This document shows, piece after piece, positions 20,532-31,191 of a DNA stretch of 64,000 nucleotides (the stretch's first letter is position 1; each line of letters opens with the position of its first letter). The position numbers and the translations under genes are program-made. The stretch comes from Oscarella lobularis (Eukaryota; Porifera; Homoscleromorpha; Homosclerophorida; Oscarellidae): contig NC_089180.1 of the NCBI RefSeq assembly GCF_947507565.1, positions 2,294,001 through 2,358,000 of the forward strand, in the 5' to 3' direction. The notes beneath the pieces were generated by a model, which was not told where the DNA came from, did not search any database, and saw nothing but the letters and a program-made list of their open reading frames with translations.

Positions 20532-20723
20532 CTGTATGCATAAATAGACGAACGTTTCGCGATTCATTCTGAAATTTTGTTTCAACGCGGGGCCGTCGAA
20601 GTGCTCACACGCATGCTCCCAAAAGGAAGGATTTCTGCTAATATCGTAATAACATAAGACAGCTAGAGCTACTTCTACGTGCAAGCAGTACCTAGGCAAC
20701 GTCCATGCCTGTCTCGTCGTCAA
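20532..20723 (-). pseudogene. PIF/Harbinger nuclease N-terminal exon
   Basis: The minus frame reads 'NPSFWEHACEHFDGPALKQN' then 'FRMNRETFVYLC', the conserved N-terminal helix of PIF/Harbinger (HARBI1-like, DDE_4) nucleases. It ends at a plausible splice donor, ACAG|GTATAT, at 20,532/20,531. No catalytic DDE exon is found downstream (minus sense), so only this exon remains. Confidence 0.55.
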
Positions 20724-21064
20724 AGCAGAGGCAAAATGCTCAAAAAATTCGCTACCGAAGCAGCGAAGAGGAGGTACGCTCCACGTCGTCGTCTCCTTCG
20801 ACGTTCAATTCGCGTTGTTGCGGTCGAAAACAGTCGAAGTAATCGCAACGGTGACTCCGAAGAGAGTAAAAGGAATACGGCGTCCAAAGCCATTCAAGGA
20901 ATCGCGAGCGCGCGCTATTGCCACGTAACATGCAGCAAAGGTATTCTTTATTGCTTTAGATTTACGAAAAAAGACGAAATAGAAAAAAAACACAAAAAAA
21001 CAAAATCGACTTATTAGTGGTAGCATCGGAACGTGAACGAACCGTAGTGCGAACGAGGTCTGTC

Positions 21065-21112
21065 ATAACCGTACCGTACCGTACTGAGTATGGTACGGTA
21101 CGGTACCGTTAT
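21065..21112. repeat. Near-perfect 20-bp inverted repeat (GTACC)n
   Basis: The arm ATAACCGTACCGTACCGTAC (21,065-21,084) and its complement (21,093-21,112) differ at one base and enclose an 8-base loop. It can form a strong hairpin or cruciform. The arms are themselves a CCGTA tandem. Confidence 0.8.
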
Positions 21113-21134
21113 GGCATCCTAGGTGTGATCGCGC

Positions 21135-22000
21135 TAAAAGAGAAACGGCGGCATGAAATGCCGATTTAATTAAGCGAAACGGCGGCATGAGTATTTGTCT
21201 TTAAGAGAAACGGCAGCAGGAGTTCTAAGAGAAAAGACAGCATGAGATGCCGCTTGAGGAACGGCGGCATGAGATGCCGCTTTCTTCGAGAAACGGCGGC
21301 ATGAGATGCCGCATTTGTATCTAAGAAAAAAACGATGCCGCTTTCGTCTCTAAGAGAAACGGCGGCATGAGATGCCAATTTAGAGAAATGGCGGCAAGAG
21401 ACGCCGCTCTTGTCTCTTCGAGAAACGGCGGCTTGAGATGCTGTTTTCGCCTCTTAGAGAAACGGCGGCATCAGATGCCCCGTTCGTCTTTAATTAAGAG
21501 AAACGGCGGCATAACATGACGCTTTCGTCTCTAAGAAAAACGGCGGTATGAGCCTAATTTGTTGCAGAGTAAGATGCCGCTTTCGTTTCTAAGAGAAGAG
21601 ACAGCATGCAGCTTTCTTCGCGGCGTGAGATGCCGCTTTCTTCGAGAAATGGCAGCATGAGACGCCGCCTTTGTCTCTAAGAGAAACGGCGGCATTACAT
21701 GCCGCTTTTGTCCTCTGAGAAAAACGGCGGCATGAGATGCCGATTTCCTCTTTAGGCGAAACGGCGGCATGAGATGCCTTATTTGTCTCTAAGAGAAACG
21801 GCAGCCTGATGCCGCTTTCGTTTCTAAGAGAAAAGACAGCATTAGATTCCGCTTGAGGAACGGCAGCATGAGATGCCGCTTTCTTCGAGAAACTGCGGCT
21901 TGAGATGCTGCATTTGTCTCTAAGAGAAAAACGGGGACATGAAATGTCGCTTTCGTCTCTAAGAGAAACAGCGGCATGAGATGCCAATTTTGTCTTTAAT
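21135..22000. repeat. Hairpin minisatellite, about 40-bp unit
   Basis: About twenty diverged copies of a unit with GAGAAACGGCGGCATGAGAT then GCCGCTTTCGTCTCTAA. Each unit contains GCGGCATGAGATGCCGC, a perfect 7-bp stem with a 3-base loop. Minus frames reading 'ASHAAVSLRDES' are by-products of the repeat. Confidence 0.85.
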
Positions 22001-22328
22001 GTCGTTTCGCCGAATCGCGAATTGCAGCGTAGGCTCTAGGAAACGCCCCTTAGCAACGATACTTCAGAGCCTAATTTTAGGAAAACGAAAAACAAACCGA
22101 AAATTGCTTCGGCCAATATTTAGAGAAGTGTAGGCCGTTTCGTTTTGAAGAAAGAAGTGGGTTACCTACTAAGGGATTAACGCTTAGAAACGAAGAAAAG
22201 TACTTTTGCGCTATAATGAAGAATTACTCGATCAGCATGCATGTGATTGACTAAACCTTCGACCAAATCTTAGAGAAAGGATGTTACATCGTTTCGCGTT
22301 GGCGAAAAGATAGTAAATCCTTCTGATT
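22001..22328. other. Spacer after the minisatellite
   Basis: No gene or repeat structure recognised. Confidence 0.35.
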
Positions 22329-22914
22329 TTGAATTACGCGGCGAAATCCGGGGAAGAGTCACGTGGAAACCTTATGCGTGGGTGCACTGTACTCTTCTTC
22401 CTGCTATACGGGGACTCGTCCGCACGTCGCCCACCGCACGCTGTGCTAGACTTGGCGACCGTTGTCTTACCGGGCGTCAGCGATGACGCAATTGACGGTT
22501 TTCAACATCTGATTGAGACCTGCTTTCACGATGGTCTGACTTTACTGAGATGTGCCTCTTTCTCGAGCGAAGACAGGGAGAGTCTACCAGTTAAAGAGGC
22601 GACTTCGTTTTCTTGGTTGGAAGAGAAGGAGAGCAAGGGTTTCTCTAAGGTAAGTGGAGGATGCTATTAGAGTCAGTTTAGTGATTAATCGCTATAATAG
22701 AAAGTATCTGGATAATGTCTGGTATTGCTAGAAGGCATGTCGAGTAAGTAGAATAAGGGATGCATTGTGTTTAACCTGCATAACGATTGTAAATTTATCT
22801 AGAAACGCATTTAAATAACTTTTGCACCGTTCTAGTGAAGAACGAAAAGTTCACTAAGATCAACCGGGCGAAGGTTGAAGACTTTGCGAGGAGACATTCA
22901 ACAATGACAGATGT
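22329..22914 (+). CDS. Possible two-exon gene of unknown function
   Basis: An open frame (22,329-22,652) ends at a consensus donor (CTAAG|GTAAGTGG). A second open piece after TTCTAG near 22,835 reads 'VKNEKFTKINRAKVEDFARRH'. The first exon contains 'AVLDLATVVLPGVSDDAIDG' and no known domain. Weak evidence: splice signals and an open frame only. Confidence 0.3.
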
Positions 22915-22975
22915 AAGAAAGAGCTATTATTCTTGACTTTTGCTTGATGTAATTTGGCGTCTCGTTGTTTCCCGT

Positions 22976-23711
22976 TTAAGTCAGTTGCAGAAATTTACCA
23001 AAAGCGATGGTAATTCCCAAAAAGGAAGAAAGTTCCTCTCGTGTCAAATCGAAGTCAGGCTGCAATAAAAAATAAAAAATATACAGAGAAAGAAATTTTG
23101 CACCGACCATTTTTTTTTCTTTTCTGGCGTAACGAATTGTTTCTTCAATGATGAGATCTAACACTTCAGTGTCAATAAATTGAGAAAAATAATTTGTTGG
23201 CGAGTCGTCAGGAAGAGGGTTCGTTGGCCCAACGTAACTTTCGCAGGCGTCGTTATTTGGCAAAGCGGAAATGGGCTGTAAAACTAGATGCTCCGGAGAA
23301 TCATTTGGAAGGAGGTGTTTCAATGGAGGCGGCGTTTTGTTCCTTCTTGCTCGTGGCCTAGGAGCCGTAGTTTCCTGCCTTCCTCTTTGCTGCGTATTTT
23401 CTGTGCTAGGATTTTCTCCAATTTGTGCACAAACACGACCTCTTCCGCTTCCTGCCGCTGCACCAGAATGTCCTCCTCTTTGTGCAAAGCCACGACCTCT
23501 TCCGCTTCCCGGAACTGCACCATAATGTCCTCCTCTTTGTTCACTGCCACGTCCTCTCCCTCTTTGCGCACCTGCACCAGAAAGTTCTCTTCCTCTACTA
23601 GCATTAGAACGTCCAACTTCACTTCCGGTCGAGCTAATTTCGACATTGCCACGCCCTCTTCCTCTTCCTCTTTTCCCAACACGTTTCAAATTCTCGCCAC
23701 CAGGTCCTCCT
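22976..23711 (-). pseudogene. piggyBac-type transposase N-terminal exon with RGG tract
   Basis: An exon opens after an acceptor (TTTTTACAG) at 23,711. It begins with imperfect RG-rich repeats (GRGRG, GSGRGRG, QRGGH), followed by 'PTNYFSQFIDTEVLDLIIEE' and, after a possible short intron, 'DLTREELSSFLGITIAFG'. This is the beginning of the piggyBac (DDE_Tnp_1_7) domain: 'YF..FF..E.L..I..ET', then 'L...EL..FLGI...MG'. It ends at a candidate donor (GGTAAATTT). The catalytic part is not adjacent. RG repeats often mediate nucleic-acid binding. Confidence 0.6.
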
Positions 23712-23754
23712 GTAAAAAGCAAATTCCATAACACTGTTTGACTGTTACCGCATT

Positions 23755-23872
23755 GCAATGCCACTCTGACACTGTACTACTGTGCTACTGTGACACTGTG
23801 ACACAGCCCCACCATGTCACTGTGCCACTGTGCCACTATATGCCACTGTGATCTGTGACATTGTGACACAGT
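23755..23872. repeat. Short tandem repeat (CACTGTGA)n
   Basis: Irregular tandem copies of CCACTGTGACACTGTG-like units over about 115 bp. Non-coding simple repeat. Confidence 0.7.
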
Positions 23873-23879
23873 GCGTGGG

Positions 23880-25690
23880 TGCTGTCAACACATAAGATCC
23901 GCGAAGCGTTCTGACGATAGAGTTGTCTTTGATGTTGAGACTGGATCTAAAGAAAAATTCCTGTTTCTCCATTCCAAGGTCCACTGTCTCAACACGTTTG
24001 AATAACGCGATTTGCGTATTTCGCACCACAGCGTCTCGATGTGGCGAAACTTGACTTGTCTCTATACCTCTTTGACCCCATACCCTTTCTCATCTCAGTA
24101 AATGATGTCAATGACCTGGCCGGTGAGATTGTTTCTATGGATTGCCACTAGAATGCCTAATTAAATTCATAGCAATCTTGGCTGCGAAGAAAAGGATGCG
24201 AACGTCAAAATGCTTCTCAACAGCTGTCTTACCAAGTTCAATAACGTAAACAATGGGTAAGCATTTGGGAGGGAGGCGCGCAGTTTTTATTGAAGAATTT
24301 CTGCAGTGTAGATGAACCACTGATGGCTTCGCAGCGTCTTTTTGAAAGTCTTTCTTGCGTCATCTCATGCAGCTTCAGACTAAAGTCTGTCAGCGTGTGA
24401 GAAAGTCTGTCAATCTCTTCATCGCATCATTAGAACAACAAAAGTCATCTTTTGTTGAAATCTCACTACCCCTAACCCTAACCCTAGCCCGGGCGTCTAT
24501 CAATCTCAAACCTTTTGGCTCCTTCTGCCCCAATTCTTTGCAAATGTTTTGCGAGACACGGCGTTTATTTAAATATATACAGAATATAGTAATTCGAAAG
24601 CTGAAACCCAGCTATCATCTGGATCACAGTGCACTTCTCTTGAACGCAATCAGAGGATCGCTTCACTCATAAGACACGGATACGCACACAATCCCCACTT
24701 GGCATCCCATTGACGCGACAGAGTTCTTTGTCAATCGGCACCGCATCATCATCAAATGCGGACAGTACACAATCTATGTGAGGTCTTTAATTTTTGCCTA
24801 ATTGCAATTAATTACACGATAAGTATAAATACACGGTTATGTACATGCAGTGCCATTCACCAATAACTTTCAAAGTCTACAAGAAGCTATATCGACCTAA
24901 ATTTTGCGAGGAGCCTCTCGAATGCATCGCCAGATTAAAGCCTAAACTATTTTTGGGGTGGGTCCGAGACATAAAACGTTGTTAGTTCTTATGCCAATAA
25001 AATAGAGCTTTTGATTACGTGCATCATCGGCGCAAAAGGAAAAGTCATGGCAGCGCCAAAACGTTGTATCCGTTAAAAGAATTAGTTAGAAATGGTTTTT
25101 CTATCTCGACAATTATTTGATTCTGTCCTGTTTCATTCACTAGGCCGGTGCGTTCTGACATACAGAAACTTAGGCGCAGGTGAAGCTTAAAAACTTATAG
25201 ATACACACAGATTTCAAAGACGTTTCTTTTTCGCTGACGCGCGCGCATCTTCTCCTCACATTCTCTCGCCTTTTCTCGCTTGATTTGTCGTTATTGCTGT
25301 AAAATAGGCTAAAAATCTAAATCCAAACGTGCTGGCTTCCGTGGAACTCAGTTCCAGACGATCGTCGCGTCTCGAAGTACAACGAGGGAAGAACCAGAAA
25401 CGTCTACATCATCCGGAATGGCGTTAACGAAGTTTCGGAGCATTCCGCGGAAGGACAGTCGGGGGAAAAGCTCAGCAACTCGAATGGTTTCGGAGTACAA
25501 GCTGACTAAGATTCACAATCACGTCGGTCCCGCTCGGCGTGCACACTCCAAACTAATATGGTGACATTTTCGAAGCAATCTTGCTCTCAAGAACCGACGC
25601 TGCTGCTTTAGCGACGAGACGCCAAAAACTATTTCCAACCGGTATCGGTCGGACATAGAAATACCCTTCTTGAGTGCAATCAGCATTGCA
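23880..25690. other. Long spacer, includes short telomere-like repeat
   Basis: No supportable gene. At 24,470-24,487 there are three CCCTAA units, the animal telomere repeat, as a small internal tract. ORFs of 60-105 codons here lack domains. Confidence 0.4.
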
Positions 25691-25875
25691 CCAGCCAAAA
25701 GCGGGGCGACGGCAGCAGGGACTTGTCACTCTTGAAAAGGCCGTAATCAATATAGGGCAGCGAAATTTTGCACCGGGAATTACGTACGTTGCGTTATCTC
25801 AAGTGCGTAATTTAGATGACTGCCTAATTCAAAGCTTAGATTTTGAGCGTATTGCTCATTTAAACAAGTTCTAAA
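25691..25875 (+). pseudogene. Pif1/Helitron-type helicase, C-terminal end
   Basis: The frame ends 'QGLVTLEKAVINIGQRNFAP' then 'GITYVALSQVRNLDDCLI' and 'DFERIAHLN', with a stop at 25,872. This is the conserved motif V-VI tail of Pif1-like superfamily 1 helicases (QG.TL..A.V..G, YVALSRVR), as in Helitron RepHel proteins and related mobile elements. Upstream helicase motifs are absent, and no Helitron ends are recognised nearby, so the exact source stays open. Confidence 0.65.
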
Positions 25876-25952
25876 GTTATAAACTACGTTCAAGAGAAAA
25901 TCGACGCTTAGCGAAACTAGCCGAACGTACGGAGTCTGTCTTTTCAGTAGTT

Positions 25953-26430
25953 TCAATAATGTTGTATCTCTATTCTGTTAACGGACAGCCTAATTAGCGC
26001 CGAAACAGTTATATCAAACTTCGGTTTGTATGTATTCCACGTCCACTCTTTACCCATCCATGTAAATATACTGACGTCAATTTGAAAAAGTATTGCAGTT
26101 GCGTGGATTTCAGCTTGGGTTGCCCAAGCACCTTCTTGTCGTAGCTTTGAAATGTGAGCTTTATAGTCCATGTTGCAGCAGTACATTTCAAAGACAGACA
26201 GGTATTAAATTAACAATCTGTAACCGAAGTGCCAAATGGCCATCTTCTGTTCAAAATGCTGCTTTCGACACTGTTCGAAAGTAGCAGTTTCCGTCTCCTA
26301 CTATCGATTCTCGCTTGCGCCCTATTTGAAGCAGAAACGAATTCGGAAACGGTGGAGTAGTCCGGTGGAAACGGTACACTTGTGCGGGCACGACTCGCAC
26401 GTTTGCTTTAGGTTTTTTTAGCCGGGGCTT
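25953..26430 (-). pseudogene. OTU-type cysteine protease domain, frameshifted
   Basis: The minus strand shows the OTU catalytic start 'IVGDGNCYFRTVSKAAF' (D-G-N-C nucleophile box, about 26,270-26,320). After a frameshift come 'HISKLRQEGAWATQAEIHAT' and 'AILFQIDVSIFTW…W.WNTYKP', then a terminal 'IEIQHY' whose histidine fits the OTU catalytic His. OTU proteases cleave ubiquitin, and some are encoded by Helitrons and other elements. Here the domain faces the opposite way to the helicase tail 80 bp away. Confidence 0.65.
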
Positions 26431-26499
26431 TTTAGCCGCTGTCTTATGTCGCTTTAGCGGTATCATTATCATCAATTTTGTCCGTGGCATTGTCATTGT

Positions 26500-27560
26500 C
26501 AATTATCATTTTTTTGTTGTATGAATGATCGCTATGCTCCTTTTTGTCAATCACTGATTCTGATTCATTTTCCACATGTTTAAGTCAGTTTCAGAAAATT
26601 TAAGAAGAATTGGTCAAATATAAGAATCAAGAGCAACGTCTTCAAAAAAATGTTTGATGTCATTTCTTGGAGTGGATATGGTTTTCTACTGTTTCCACTT
26701 ATTCAATAGAAAGGGCTGCTGCCGAAAGATACGCAGAAAGTTCGCGTTTACAAGGACGAGGTGGAAGCATAGATAGAAGAGAAAGGGAATAGGCAACTCC
26801 CGTGGTCACGTGATACCTTTATGCGCTAGGCGTGGGACAAGAAGATGGATGCGGTTCGCAAGGGTCTCAACGATGTTCTCGCCGCCAAATTTAGTAAATG
26901 TGCTGCTACGGGGCGTCGGTTTGTGTTGCGACGTTAAGTGGCATTTCCTCGTCGTCGTGAACACTTTGTTTTTATTGCTTCTCGATTGATGGCTATATTC
27001 GCCTTTTCTTCTCGATAATGCAAGTCGTCTAGGCATACTTCTGCAAAAGATACCAAAATTCACTATTTACGCATGTGAACTTGCCACTGTATAATGAATG
27101 TGAACGCCAAGCGCTCGGGACGCAGTACAGCAGCTGCTACACCGTCTTTACATTCGACCAGTAGCGCAAGCGTTAGGCGAAAGACTAAGGTACATGCTAT
27201 GCTGCAAATCGTTGTCCTTTCCGAAGTCTACTGCGAGCAGTCGGTACGATCAGACGCGCTGCGCAATGCTGCGAGCCGTCTCTTGTGGTCTTGGCTTCTT
27301 TAGGCAGCATTGAGCTGTACAAGTTTGCTCTTTGCGTCGTATAAGCCAAAAAGCAGTAGCAAAGATAGCTCCGCGAGAGTGCAGAGGGCACGAAACGATA
27401 TTAGCTTTAGCGTGACCATGGAAATAACACAAAGCACTGATTTGAAACTTTCTTCGTCTTCGACACCTCTCCAACCGGTGTTTTAAAAAACCAACACGTC
27501 ATCGTCGACGCGCAGTGAACCAAAATCTCCGATTCGCAACGACAGACATCCGAAGCGTGC
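26500..27560. other. Spacer without recognised gene
   Basis: Frames up to 85 codons on both strands, no domains. Confidence 0.35.
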
Positions 27561-27567
27561 TTCACTT

Positions 27568-28480
27568 ACTCGCGCATCTGCATTCATTAACCGAGTAAAC
27601 AGGAAGTACAAGTTCAAGCCTCGTGGAGACGCAGCGAAAGGCGGTCGCACAGCCGGACGTGGTCGGAAACGCAAAGACGTCAGTTTTCCTCCAGAGTCGG
27701 ACGAGTCTCGAGGATGGCGCGAAGAGATGGAGATCGTTCGTGGTCGCGTTGCTCAGTGGATCACTGATCTCGATCTCAGCAATCGTCAAATGCTGGCGGC
27801 TTACTTAGCGAGCAAGAACGACCACCTCGGCCTCATCAAAGCCTGTGAAAGGAATGCATCTGTCGTCGGCTTTAATGGTCAAACAGTTCGCCGTTGGGTC
27901 AAAGCGATAGCCGCTGAAGACGACTCCGAATGTGACGACGTTCCTGAGAAGCGGAACGGCCCCGCTTGACTTCTGGAGGCAGAGCTTCAAATAATGCTGT
28001 CAGAGTACATTCGTAGTCACAGTGTCCGGAAAGGTCAACCCAACCTCACCGTAGCCGACGTGCAGGCGTACGTCAATTCTCAGGTCCTCCCTCTTCTTGG
28101 GAATGGGAACGTGGCAGTGGGACATCCACCGATGGATGACTCGTCTGGGCTTCTCCGTGATCAAGTACAAAATGTGGGTTTACGTTGATGGACATGAAAG
28201 GGCTGACGTTGTCCAATACCGTGAAGAATACATAGATCGGATGGAAAACTTTGACAGGCGAAATCTTGTCAGAGTCTATCACGACGAGTGCATCTTCCAC
28301 TCAAACGACGATCAGCAGGTCTTCTGGTGCGACGGATCATTCAATCCTGTAAAGTCGAAATCAGAGGGACGGGTCATCATGGTCTCCGACTTCCGACGTC
28401 GGGTCGTAACAGCATCTCAACGTCACTCAACGCTAGTCTTGTGGACATTCTGCAGTATCTATGCGCAAATACGGAAGAAC
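27568..28480 (+). pseudogene. DDE transposase-like gene (VDGHER…HDE…MVSDF family)
   Basis: An N-terminal frame (27,568-27,969) is basic, then 'WITDLDLSNRQMLAAYLASK' and 'TVRRWVKAI'. After stops and frameshifts come 'HSVRKGQPNLTVADVQAYVN' (28,018-28,077) and 'MWVYVDGHERADVVQYREEY', 'LVRVYHDECIFHSNDDQ' and 'GRVIMVSDF' (28,173-28,390). The order matches a transposase-like family known from fungal and animal genomes, with the HDE acid of the first catalytic position. The remaining catalytic region is missing: sequence diverges after MVSDF. 28,238-28,479 is duplicated in inverse at 43,102-43,354. Confidence 0.55.
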
Positions 28481-29263
28481 TCAAAATCATCGTGGCGTAG
28501 ACTACATTCAGCAGGCGATAACTCTCAAAAGAGACCCAGGCTTGTCCCTTTTAAATGCGTTTGATGGACAAACTGAAATGCATGTATAGGGGAGTAATAA
28601 CTTGCGCTCAGCCTGAAGAGGTTGACATCGAACAACAACCGTGTTTACCCATTGTCACAAGGCAAATAAAAATTATTAGACTAGAACGAACAGACGTGTC
28701 TTAATTTCGCTACATTCTTGTATAAACATTAGGGTAAAAACGTCATGTGGTCACATAGGGTATGCACAGGAGTGTGTTCACGTAGGTGATTCCAGCTAAT
28801 CCGCAATATCTTCATCGCTAATCCGCAATATTTTCATCGTACGAAGAAGAGCCTCGATTGAGTGGCTGAGAACTTGAAGCAAAAGCTATGTCGCGTGGAA
28901 TTCGCGGCAGCGCTCTGACAACCGTTTTCATCGTAATAGTAGGATTTGCGTCGGTAAGTTCGCCTTTCTGTCCCAATTAAAGGGAAACTGAAGTGGCAAA
29001 AAAATTTATCTCGATTACTGCTGTTTCGGGAGGACGCGAAAACGTACGATTCCTTAGCGTTAGTCAAAAATAACTCAAAGTTTCGCGGCTCTACAACACT
29101 CTAAAGTTTAGTAAGCGGAGTAAAAAACTACAAGGTTAACACTGATTATTGCCAAGCACAAAGACGATCGGGTGACGTACCTTCGCTGGAACGACTAAAC
29201 GAATCATGCAGATGAGTCACGGAGCAATCATCGCTCGTTCGGGACTCACCCCTCGTCCACGCT
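28481..29263. other. 783-bp segment absent from the inverted copy
   Basis: This piece separates two blocks that are contiguous in the inverted copy at 43.1 kb. It contains AATTAAAGGGAAACTGAAGT (28,975-28,994), also found at 45,415, and no clear gene. Confidence 0.45.
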
Positions 29264-29903
29264 CCGCCCTTGCACGTGCCCAAACAGGTCGGTGTGCGGC
29301 GCTTCGCCAACGGACATGATACCCATATCCTGACCGCCAATCTCTATATGGAAAGCTTCGTCTGTCCTAAGCGCGTGCGACGACGCGACTGAAACCATCA
29401 CCATCTTGATCACCGTCACGACGGATGGGGTCGTTCGCGAGATGTTGGAGAAAAATTTTCATTCAGACGACGGTCTCACGGAATGCATCGCATCCGTAGA
29501 AGACGAAATCGTTCGCTTCAGGTTCGCCGCTGGAGTCGTCGCCTTTCTGCAGACCGTGGATGGGCTTTGTCCACCAGGCGGTGAACACGTCGTACGAGGA
29601 CTTCCCGACTGACGTCTTGTCGCCAGTCCCTTGTTCCAACAAGCTCTGATTCAAGGTCAAGGACTGTTTGTTTTCTCCAGCGTAATTAATTAAAGCGCAC
29701 TTAACAATAGCTCGCGAGGATTTTCCCGTTGTCCACGTCTGCTTCTGTCCGTATCCCGCCGTTCCTGTTCCAAGTAGGTATCGCTTTTCATTCGAATAAT
29801 TTTGCGAGAACGAGCCGCGACCCGTCGTCATGATTGGTCGTTACTTGAGGAAGTTTCAGGATATATACGATCTGCCCGTTCCGATGGGATTTCAAACGTA
29901 TCT
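29264..29903 (-). repeat. Inverted duplication, copy A, with unknown ORF
   Basis: About 640 bp nearly identical in inverse orientation to 42,457-43,101. On the minus strand it holds a 122-codon ATG frame (29,831-29,463; begins MTTGRGSFSQNYSNEKRYLL) that I do not recognise. In copy B the same frame is broken, so A is the better version. The block ends inside the last codons of the RING-tailed gene. Confidence 0.75.
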
Positions 29904-30959
29904 TGTTGCTGACACAGACAACGCCTTAATTAAATCCGTCATTAGGTGCTGAATAAATTCGCTAGTTGAGTAGTAGTCATCTTCTTCAACGCTATTATCA
30001 ATATCAGGGTCTTCAGATGGAGGAGCTTCTTCTTCAGTATCGTCCGCTGTATGGGTCTGAAGGCTCTTGTTATATTTTCCTGTCAGGTTCTTTACAGTGT
30101 CTAGTAGAAATGGCTCGCAGTAGTGGCATCGGGTGGTAGTAGGTAGGCAGTTAGCGTGAAATGAGTGTTCGCAGCTTAGAAGTATTGCAGTATCGCTTTC
30201 ATCAACACATTTTTCTAAATCGCATAACAGATCTGGGTTTTGGAGTAGAAAACCAAGAGGAAATGACCTCTGGTCCAAGGTGCAGGCTAACGTATTTAGT
30301 TGAAAGGACCTTCTCTTTTGTTTAGTTTGTAGTTCTTTTGACTTTCCACAGTTTTTGTATATATTCCTAAATTTTGTTGCAATGTGTTCAGCTGCTTTTC
30401 CTGCCAGCTGAGAGAATTTCTGCCCGTCGATTAAAAAATGGGTTGCAAACGCGGCATCAAATCGCCTTGCGCTCAGAACGTGTGAAAATTCAACAATTTG
30501 GTCTGCACTTGACCAAGATGGGCATTGCGCGCGCAATAACGAGTGAAAAACTTCGATTTTTTTTTCACTAAAAATATTCATATTGGAAGAGGTCGATTGC
30601 CACTGTGGTATCGCTGTTTCGTAATGCAGACAGTCACTAATGCTTGAAAGCATTGCTTTATCGTAATTGTGGCGCTGTTGAACTATAAACATGATGGCAA
30701 GCCGTATCATTGAACTTTGCCATAGCTGATATTGGCTGCCTCGATGTATAGTTGAGTAAAAGAAAAAGATAAGAGGGATTAGCTCATCCAGCAGGTACCG
30801 AAAGACAAGGAACTCGAAATCCTTGCACGTTCCGAACATTGAGAAAATCTTTTCGCGAATTAGAAGCCAGCCGCCGAATAGAGCTGCAATTAGAGTGGTC
30901 ATTCGCTCATGCCTTGGTTTTTGGCAGAATTTACGTTGACCAAATAGACTCTTAAACAA
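29892..30959 (-). CDS. RING-tailed uncharacterised family protein, copy 1
   Basis: A 355-codon open frame. The N-terminal two thirds are helical ('LIPLIFFFYSTIHRGS', 'MIRLAIMFIVQQRHNYDKAM', 'EKKIEVFHSLLRAQCPSW'). The C-terminal third has 'CDLEKC…LLSCEHSFHANCL…CHYC', a RING-H2 spacing (C-x-H-x2-H-x2-C, then C-x2-C) with a wider first pair (C-x4-C). An acidic tail and 'DDYYSTSEFIQHLM' follow. Relative to copy 2 it lacks the upstream portion, so 30,959 is a truncation point. The last residues come from the neighbouring inverted duplication. The family is multi-copy and transposon-like; a RING suggests ubiquitin transfer. Function unknown. Confidence 0.6.
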   Translation of the reverse strand: MFKSLFGQRKFCQKPRHERMTTLIAALFGGWLLIREKIFSMFGTCKDFEFLVFRYLLDELIPLIFFFYSTIHRGSQYQLWQSSMIRLAIMFIVQQRHNYDKAMLSSISDCLHYETAIPQWQSTSSNMNIFSEKKIEVFHSLLRAQCPSWSSADQIVEFSHVLSARRFDAAFATHFLIDGQKFSQLAGKAAEHIATKFRNIYKNCGKSKELQTKQKRRSFQLNTLACTLDQRSFPLGFLLQNPDLLCDLEKCVDESDTAILLSCEHSFHANCLPTTTRCHYCEPFLLDTVKNLTGKYNKSLQTHTADDTEEEAPPSEDPDIDNSVEEDDYYSTSEFIQHLMTDLIKALSVSATRYV

Positions 30960-31191
30960 TCCTAGGCAGCCAGGGACGATAACCTTTCAGAAAAGGGCGA
31001 TTTTGATGTTGTGGGCGCATTCTTAGCGCACTAAGGTGATAACCTCTGCTTCAATAGAGGACTGTGTTGCACTGTCTGATTCTGAAATTGACTCGAATAT
31101 TGAAGTATATAGTGATTAAAGACTGAACGATCGCGTCTGCAGCTCTGCGGAATGAATTTGGTAACGGTAACGACGCCTAATTAGTTAATTA

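Noticed and set aside
21166..21987. Minus-strand ORFs reading ASHAAVSLRDES repeats
   Set aside because: By-products of the hairpin minisatellite, no start context and no domain.
24470..24487. Telomere or chromosome end
   Set aside because: Only three CCCTAA units inside ordinary sequence; a small interstitial tract.
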